Translations under genes and position numbers: made by a program | Shown: positions 5,246 to 9,193 of the stretch, one piece after another | Layout: each line of letters starts with the position of its first letter | Position numbering within the stretch: position 1 is the stretch's first letter | The notes under the pieces: model-generated | Databases searched by the model: none | Told to the model about the DNA's origin: nothing | What the model saw: only the letters and a program-made list of their open reading frames with translations | NCBI RefSeq assembly: GCF_002455975.1 | Contig: NZ_DKLM01000014.1 | Span: 48,505 to 57,697, forward strand | Length of the DNA stretch: 9,193 bases | Origin: Clostridium sp. UBA6640 | GTDB taxonomy: Bacteria > Bacillota > Clostridia > Clostridiales > Clostridiaceae | Reading direction: 5' to 3'

Positions 5246-6130
5246 ACTACATTCCTTTTTACAAAAATCAATAAAATTCTTTATGAATTCCATATTTGAA
5301 TTCTTTAAATATATAAAATTAAATTCTCTTTTTATTGTTAAATTTTTAATTGGTAATATCTTAATCTTTCTACTTATTACTGAAGACTTTAATGCCTCGC
5401 GAGATACTACTGTAGCCCCTAATCCCGATTCTACAAGAGATATGATTGCAGTTATATCCCCAATTTCCATATAGGGAATAATTTTCTTAGGATCATATCC
5501 CTGCTCAGCTATATAATCTTCGAAAACCTTTCTCGTACCAGATCCTCTTTCTCTCAATATAAGCTTTTCCATAAGAACCTCTTCAATAGTTATACTTCTT
5601 CTTTTAGCCAATTGATGTTTTCTTGAAACTGCAAATACAAGTTCATCATCTTTGAACTTTTCATAAATAACTTTATTTTTATCAAAAGGACCTTCGATAA
5701 CTCCTAAAATAATTTCTCCACTAAACAGCTTTTGAATTATAGTTTCTGTATTTTCAACCTGAAGTATTATATCTATATTTTTATTATTCATTTTATAATT
5801 GCCTATAATAGGAGGTAGTACGTATCCTCCAATGGTAAGAGTAGCACCTACATCATATCTTTTTATAGTAGAAGCCTCATTAGTTATTAGATTTTTAGCC
5901 AGCTTACTTATTTTATCCACCTCTAATGCATGTTTATACAATATATTGCCTGCCCTAGTAAGCTCCATAGTCTTATGCTTTTTTTCTATTAACTTTACAT
6001 TGTAATATTCTTCCAAAAGCTTTATATGATGAGAAATTGCAGGCTGAGTCATATTTAATATATTAGCAGCTCTTGTAAAGTTTTTTGTATTAGCCACAGT
6101 TATAAATGTTTCAAGTTTTATATCAATCAC
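5216..6130 (-). CDS. LysR-family transcriptional regulator
   Basis: A 304-residue LysR regulator: the N-terminal winged helix-turn-helix covers about 1-60 (FTRAANILNMTQPAISHHIK at 18-37, then LEEYYNVKLIEK), a linker helix follows, and the effector-binding domain runs from about 90 to the end. VGATLTIGGYVLPPIIGNY and the later GVIEGPF are typical of the CysL/CbbR/YeiE branch, whose members often control sulfur, nitrogen or carbon assimilation; which one applies here is not shown. The start is GTG at 6130, just after an in-frame TAA, and its GTGA overlaps the TGA of a short upstream frame. The nearest Shine-Dalgarno (GGAAGGA) is about 13 bases away, rather far, so translational coupling is possible. 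LysR genes are usually divergent from their targets, but no intact divergent gene exists here; the only neighbour on the downstream side is a broken gene tail, so its former target may have been lost. Confidence 0.93.
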   Translation of the reverse strand: MIDIKLETFITVANTKNFTRAANILNMTQPAISHHIKLLEEYYNVKLIEKKHKTMELTRAGNILYKHALEVDKISKLAKNLITNEASTIKRYDVGATLTIGGYVLPPIIGNYKMNNKNIDIILQVENTETIIQKLFSGEIILGVIEGPFDKNKVIYEKFKDDELVFAVSRKHQLAKRRSITIEEVLMEKLILRERGSGTRKVFEDYIAEQGYDPKKIIPYMEIGDITAIISLVESGLGATVVSREALKSSVISRKIKILPIKNLTIKREFNFIYLKNSNMEFIKNFIDFCKKECSKAELGKEML

Positions 6131-6198
6131 AACTTACATTCATTCCTTCCTATTTCATATAAGTAAGCATTAAAAATCTCTAATTTTTCTAATTTCAT
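6127..6198 (-). CDS. Possible 23-residue upstream ORF coupled to the LysR gene
   Basis: An ATG at 6198 opens a 23-codon frame (MKLEKLEIFNAYLYEIGRN and four more residues) ending in TGA that shares four bases (GTGA) with the LysR start. The peptide is charged and amphipathic. The same frame stays open back to a TAA at 6292-6294, through the hairpin at 6242-6309, with other ATGs at 6219 and 6249. No strong ribosome binding site precedes any of them, only an A-rich AAAGAAG before 6198. It may be a leader peptide that couples translation, the tail of a lost gene, or chance. Confidence 0.22.
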   Translation of the reverse strand: MKLEKLEIFNAYLYEIGRNECKL

Positions 6199-6241
6199 AT
6201 TTCTTCTTTGCCACTGCATTGAAAGTATATAAAATAAATTT

Positions 6242-6309
6242 AGGTACATGAAGCTAAATAATAAGTCAAATATATTAGCATACTGACTTTTTTATTTTTT
6301 CATGTACCT
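6242..6309. repeat. Long inverted repeat between the HAAS and LysR genes, likely terminator
   Basis: The outer arms AGGTACATGAA (6242-6252) and its exact complement (6299-6309) enclose an inner stem in which AAATAA and AAGTCA pair with TGACTT and TTATTT, leaving a loop near 6270-6284. The whole 68 bases can form one imperfect hairpin. It lies downstream of the minus-strand HAAS gene and upstream of the LysR gene, so termination of the PadR-HAAS transcript is the simplest role; a plus-strand reading also gives a stem followed by T residues at 6288-6300. A miniature mobile element is an alternative. Confidence 0.5.
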
Positions 6310-6431
6310 TATATTTACTATAGCATTAATCAATTTTCCTGCTTTCTTTGAATTTATATAAAAATAATTATATTTTTCATTATCTATTTAACATAAAAAT
6401 GTTTTATATAAAGACAAAGCATATAGTAGAA

Positions 6432-7421
6432 TTATTTTTCATTCTCTCCCTTTATTATAGTGTATGCACCACTAAATGCTCCGAAAAGCACACCAACAAT
6501 AGGAAATACAATCCAGCAAATGTTCCATGCACCAAATACAAACCCGCCAATTAAGAATATTGCAGTAGTAAGTGGCCATACAACCGCTCCAACAGCACCA
6601 ATTAATTTATTATTCTCTTTACTTTTCTTAGAATATTCTTCAATTTGTAAAAGTATGCTATAACTACTGTTTATATTTCCAACTCTTACAAACATAAATA
6701 CAGCAATTGCTACCATTACTAATAATATAACTACTCCATAACTAGATAATTTATATTCATTTCCTTTTATTGAAGACAAAATAATTGATGGCGCAGGTGA
6801 TAATACGCAAAGAATAACACCAATAATAATATTCATAGTGAAAGTTGATGAGAATTCTTCTTTTCTTTGTTGAACTTTGTTTTTCACATGGTATGGAATA
6901 CTAAAATCCCCTTCTAAATACTTGTACTTTTCAAGCTTAGTACCAGAATAGATAAATAGCCCGACAGCAATAGCAATTAAAAGAAGTAGTGATACAATAC
7001 TAATTGCATTGAAAATCCCCTCATAAATTCCTATTATAGACATATTGTTTGTTACAAGCCCTTCAATAAAAATTAATGCTGCTGGTGCTAAAATACATAA
7101 AAATACTCCTATAGCAATCATATTTCCATACTTTTCTTTATCAACCATAAACCTTTCTGCTTCTTCCATAGAAATTGTTCTAATATTATTTGCTTCCTTT
7201 GTAGTATCAATGCCAAATTCCTCAATCAGTTCATCAATATTACCGAATTCTGAGATTACAATACCAATGGCTTCATTTTCTGTCTTTCCACTTTTTTTAA
7301 GCTCATTATATTTATCTTCCATATTATATAACAGCTCTTTTTTTAGCTTCATAGTTTCAGCGTTCTTCGGCAAACTTGCAAAGATGTTATCTAAATAATT
7401 TTTAATTGTCTCCACTTTCAT
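6432..7421 (-). CDS. HAAS-type (DUF1700-like) multi-pass membrane protein
   Basis: The protein has 329 residues. The N-terminal 75 residues form the helical HAAS-like prefix common in partners of PadR regulators (IKNYLDNIFASLP, then LKKELLYNMEDKYNELKKSGKTENEAI and SEFGNIDELIEEFG). Six hydrophobic segments follow, at about 101-121, 137-158, 196-216, 228-247, 274-296 and 300-321. The first two TM pairs look like a duplication: IAIGVFLCILAPAALIF at 102-118 matches IIIGVILCVLSPAPSII at 198-214, and LLLLIAIAVGLFI matches ILLVMVAIAVFMF. The ATG lies 20 bases inside the padR 3' end, with AAGGAG four bases upstream, so the two genes are translationally coupled. In other Firmicutes such pairs act as a PadR repressor with a membrane sensor or effector, often linked to envelope stress; the specific role here is unknown. 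Confidence 0.9.
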   Translation of the reverse strand: MKVETIKNYLDNIFASLPKNAETMKLKKELLYNMEDKYNELKKSGKTENEAIGIVISEFGNIDELIEEFGIDTTKEANNIRTISMEEAERFMVDKEKYGNMIAIGVFLCILAPAALIFIEGLVTNNMSIIGIYEGIFNAISIVSLLLLIAIAVGLFIYSGTKLEKYKYLEGDFSIPYHVKNKVQQRKEEFSSTFTMNIIIGVILCVLSPAPSIILSSIKGNEYKLSSYGVVILLVMVAIAVFMFVRVGNINSSYSILLQIEEYSKKSKENNKLIGAVGAVVWPLTTAIFLIGGFVFGAWNICWIVFPIVGVLFGAFSGAYTIIKGENEK

Positions 7422-7746
7422 TCATCTCCTTAATAAATTTACTCATTACTTCTTTTATAACCTTCCACTCCTCACATTTATCCTTATAATGCTCACGGCC
7501 CTTTGAGGTGATTCTGTAATAGGTTCTCCTCTTTCCAAAAGTCTCATCTCCATAAAAAGACTCTATATATCCATTGTTCTCTAATCTAGTAAATGCAGAG
7601 TATAATGTTGTTTCCTTGATGATATACTTTTCTTCTGAAAGCTTTTTTATTGTTTTAGATATCTCATAACCATAGGATTCTTTATCTAAGAGTGTAAAAA
7701 GAATAATTGTATCATTATACCCTCTGATGACATCACTACTTATCAA
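7402..7746 (-). CDS. PadR-family transcriptional regulator
   Basis: A 114-residue PadR winged-helix repressor. Residues 5-20 (DVIRGYNDTIILFTLL) are the usual first helix, YGYEISKTIKKLS (25-37) the second, and KETTLYSAFTRLENNGYIES (44-63) the recognition helix; GKRRTYYRITSKGREH is the wing. The C-terminal helix is short, as in the small PadR subfamily that dimerises through one helix. The start is TTG at 7746, with AAGGGAG seven bases upstream; no ATG or GTG is available in frame nearby. It is the first gene of a two-gene unit with the HAAS protein, and would normally repress this unit until a signal releases it. The 300 bases upstream hold the eight-base palindrome GATATATC at about 7790-7797, in the likely promoter, and a larger inverted repeat, either of which could be an operator. 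Confidence 0.93.
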   Translation of the reverse strand: MISSDVIRGYNDTIILFTLLDKESYGYEISKTIKKLSEEKYIIKETTLYSAFTRLENNGYIESFYGDETFGKRRTYYRITSKGREHYKDKCEEWKVIKEVMSKFIKEMNESGDN

Positions 7747-7844
7747 ATGTATTCTCCCTTCTTTCTATAAACGCCCTAATATATTTTATAGATATATCAG
7801 CTTTAAAATTAATAAATTTAAAAATAATTTAATATACCTTATGC

Positions 7845-7924
7845 AACTACTACATCTATCGTACTTTATCTGTCGTAGTAGTTCGCCTATATCATATTTA
7901 CTACGACAGATAAAGTACTTTTTT
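7845..7924. repeat. 20-bp perfect inverted repeat with a competing pairing arm, upstream of padR
   Basis: Positions 7861-7880 and 7899-7918 are perfect 20-base reverse complements around an 18-base loop, and the second arm runs into six T residues (7919-7924). AACTACTAC at 7845-7853 is also the exact complement of GTAGTAGTT at 7875-7883, which overlaps the first arm, so two mutually exclusive hairpins can form. The first arm and the bases before it also contain a near-direct repeat, ATCTATCGTACT then ATCTGTCGTAGT. On the plus strand this has the form of a strong intrinsic terminator, yet no plus-strand gene precedes it. In the minus direction it lies about 115-170 bases before padR and could be a leader structure. 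Confidence 0.6.
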
Positions 7925-7980
7925 CATATTTTCTAAATTTGTTTGTTTTATAATACCTTTTGCATGCTTTTACTTTAAAA

Positions 7981-8008
7981 ATAAAAAACTAAGAGTTTCC
8001 CCTTAGTT
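7981..8008 (-). terminator. Intrinsic terminator of the DUF6512-like gene
   Basis: AACTAAG (8008-8002 on the minus strand) pairs with CTTAGTT (7993-7987) around an eight-base GGGAAACT-type loop, and the minus-strand stem is followed by TTTTTTAT. It lies about 50 bases after the stop codon of the minus-strand membrane protein gene at 8060-8611, as expected. Confidence 0.72.
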
Positions 8009-8059
8009 ATATTATGATTTAAATATTGTTTGTTATTTTTATCAAATAATAAATTTGCT

Positions 8060-8611
8060 CTATTTAATTATTCCATATTGACCTGTTATACCATCTCTAA
8101 AAATTGGTAAATCAGGTGGATAAAATGTAAATATCATAAAAATTAAAATTAGAAATATAAAAATATACATAGAAATATGTGAATTTATACCTTTAGAATA
8201 TTTATAGAAATGAAATGCTAATAATTGGCCAAATAAAATACTTACAAGTAATATAATAATATCTACAATTAATATCTCAACTCCAAATGCCTGAGTGTAA
8301 AAATAATATAGCATTGGAGTTATTATAATAGATGTTGCTAATGCTATCAAAGCACTAGTAAACCATTTGTTTTTATCAATATTATGTTCTTTACTCTTTA
8401 CTAAATAATAAATTCCCCACCAACAGATTACAGGTAAAAGTATCATTTTTAAATGTTCCCAAATACTTTCATTTACAGGAGAAATAAGAGCAATTATTAC
8501 ATTTTTTCCACTAAAATCATAAAAAAAGTGCATAAAACTACCAATTAAGAAAAGAAAGGGAATACCTTTAAGAATCCATTTTTGTGCCGCTGATAATGAT
8601 TTATATATCAT
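8060..8611 (-). CDS. DUF6512-like five-TM membrane protein
   Basis: A 183-residue integral membrane protein with hydrophobic segments at about 13-31, 54-71, 84-104, 112-135 and 145-164. Conserved-looking polar motifs lie at the membrane edges: FMHFFYDFSG at 26-35, SPVNESIWEHLK at 44-55 and YPPDLPIFRDGITGQYG at the C-terminus (164-180). These match what I recall of the uncharacterised DUF6512 family, found mainly in clostridia; the family name is from memory. No enzymatic or transport function is known. The buried His, Asp, Asn and Glu in these motifs hint at a metal site or small-molecule chemistry, which is speculative. The ATG at 8611 has AGAGG about six bases upstream. It lies 168 bases downstream of a HAAS-type membrane protein on the same strand and ends at a clear terminator. 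Confidence 0.82.
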   Translation of the reverse strand: MIYKSLSAAQKWILKGIPFLFLIGSFMHFFYDFSGKNVIIALISPVNESIWEHLKMILLPVICWWGIYYLVKSKEHNIDKNKWFTSALIALATSIIITPMLYYFYTQAFGVEILIVDIIILLVSILFGQLLAFHFYKYSKGINSHISMYIFIFLILIFMIFTFYPPDLPIFRDGITGQYGIIK

Positions 8612-8779
8612 AAAATACCTCTATTACATAATAATATTTCATTAATTTATATGATAGATGTATTTTATTTATTCCTTTTTTCACTAAAATCACATAATAT
8701 TTATTTACATTGATTTAAAATAACTCCCTAGATAATCAATAAAGATATAAAAAAATAATATTGAAAACTAATATGATAT

Positions 8780-9193
8780 TTATTTATGACTTCCATATTT
8801 TATTGACTTAAATAAAACCCAAAAGATATCTAATATAGTTATTATTAATATAATAATAATACATCCGTTTAATAATTTATCCCAGTTCATTATAGGGAAG
8901 TTTTGTATATCCAATAAATTTGATATTTCAGTTATAAAATTTGAATTCCAAATCTTTGGATTTAATAAGAAAATAATTAATACCGCTGTAGATGTTACAC
9001 TTAAAATTGAATAAATTACAGCTGATTTTATGGTCCATTTACCAGCAATAAGTTTTGTGAGCTCCTTAGATATTCCTAATATAAATAAGATAATTATAAT
9101 AAAACCTAAACTTATTATTCCCTCTAAATTAAAAATAGGAATCATTCTTATCTTATCATTAATAGTTATATATGCTCCTAAATGTTGCGGCAT
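8780..9193 (-). CDS. HAAS-type membrane protein, C-terminal part (cut by window edge)
   Basis: The frame is open to the last base of the window. An ATG falls exactly at 9193, but the sequence reads as the C-terminal part of a longer protein, so this should be treated as partial. The 137 residues contain three hydrophobic segments, about 26-42, 56-77 and 108-130. PQHLGAYI near the start, then IPIFNLE, LTKLIAGKWTIKSAVI and NPKIWNSNFI follow the pattern I recall from the C-terminal domain of clostridial HAAS signalling-domain proteins, whose N-terminal helical prefix would lie beyond 9193. Such proteins are usually encoded next to a PadR regulator, which would also be upstream of the window. It is distinct from the HAAS-type protein at 6432-7421, with which it shares no clear TM-region similarity. 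Function is unknown; a membrane sensor partner of a PadR repressor is the best inference. Confidence 0.72.
   Translation of the reverse strand: MPQHLGAYITINDKIRMIPIFNLEGIISLGFIIIILFILGISKELTKLIAGKWTIKSAVIYSILSVTSTAVLIIFLLNPKIWNSNFITEISNLLDIQNFPIMNWDKLLNGCIIIILIITILDIFWVLFKSIKYGSHK

Noticed and set aside
5283..5474. Plus-strand frame of 63 codons inside the LysR gene
   Set aside because: Antisense shadow of the LysR effector domain without a ribosome binding site; the same applies to 5799-6005.
6311..6390. Minus-strand frame ending KKAGKLINAIVNIRYMKK before the TAA at 6292
   Set aside because: It looks slightly protein-like and is in phase with the short frame before LysR, but has no start codon and runs into a hairpin, so I cannot support it as a gene.
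6388..6405. AACAT-AAAA-ATGTT hairpin just after the HAAS stop
   Set aside because: Only five A/T-rich pairs and no U-tract, too weak to call a terminator.
6348..6663. Plus-strand frames of 67-68 codons over the end of the HAAS gene
   Set aside because: Both are shadows of the minus-strand membrane protein, with no plausible family or start signals.
7045..7398. 117-codon plus-strand frame antisense to the HAAS gene
   Set aside because: Ser/Ile/Phe-rich translation typical of the complement of a membrane protein; the sense gene is well supported.
7727..7936. 69-codon plus-strand frame through the padR upstream region
   Set aside because: It runs through the perfect inverted repeat and the padR promoter area, and shows no ribosome binding site or conserved motif.
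1..9193. CRISPR array, tRNA, rRNA, insertion sequence or phage genes
   Set aside because: No regularly spaced repeats, cloverleaf, rRNA-like segment, transposase or integrase was seen on either strand.

Overview
The window is very AT-rich, uses strong AAGGAGG-type ribosome binding sites and short U-tailed hairpins, and carries gene families typical of low-GC Firmicutes (mccB/luxS/mccA, PadR plus HAAS membrane protein, a DUF6512-like protein). It looks like the chromosome of a Clostridium or close relative; I cannot name the species. I see no rRNA, tRNA, CRISPR, transposase or phage gene.

Left part (1-1475, + strand): a wrecked HxlR-type regulator is followed by an intact short-chain dehydrogenase that is a near-collinear match to UcpA. 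Bases 1-191 hold only AT-rich sequence. A long imperfect inverted repeat (1376-1475) separates ucpA from the convergent sulfur operon.

Sulfur / AI-2 segment (1606-3270, - strand): transcribed right to left are a 5'-truncated mccB, an intact luxS and a nearly complete mccA. Together these are the reverse trans-sulfuration (homocysteine to cysteine) and S-ribosylhomocysteine recycling steps. The segment is damaged in two ways. mccB has lost about three quarters of its length, together with whatever leader once controlled the operon. The mccA reading frame has no recognisable start codon ahead of its PLP lysine. A good sigma-A-type promoter sits exactly at the mccB truncation point and could drive what is left.

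Middle (3393-6130): a predicted lipoprotein consisting of a stand-alone ComEC-type metallo-beta-lactamase domain (+), a VOC/glyoxalase-fold protein (-), a 36-codon orphan gene tail that keeps its own terminator (-), and a LysR regulator (-) whose terminator hairpin is built into its last codons. A short open frame ends in a 4-base overlap with the LysR GTG start.

Right part (6432-9193, - strand): a PadR regulator overlaps a six-TM HAAS-type membrane protein, preceded by a 20-bp perfect inverted repeat with a competing pairing partner. Upstream lie a DUF6512-like five-TM protein and the C-terminal part of a second HAAS-type membrane protein that runs off the window. PadR/HAAS pairs are usually envelope-stress or signalling modules; the function here is not known.

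I do not find a convincing new multi-gene system. The most interesting points are the start-less mccA, the junction promoter at the mccB scar, the three long intergenic inverted repeats, and the membrane-protein cluster at the right edge.
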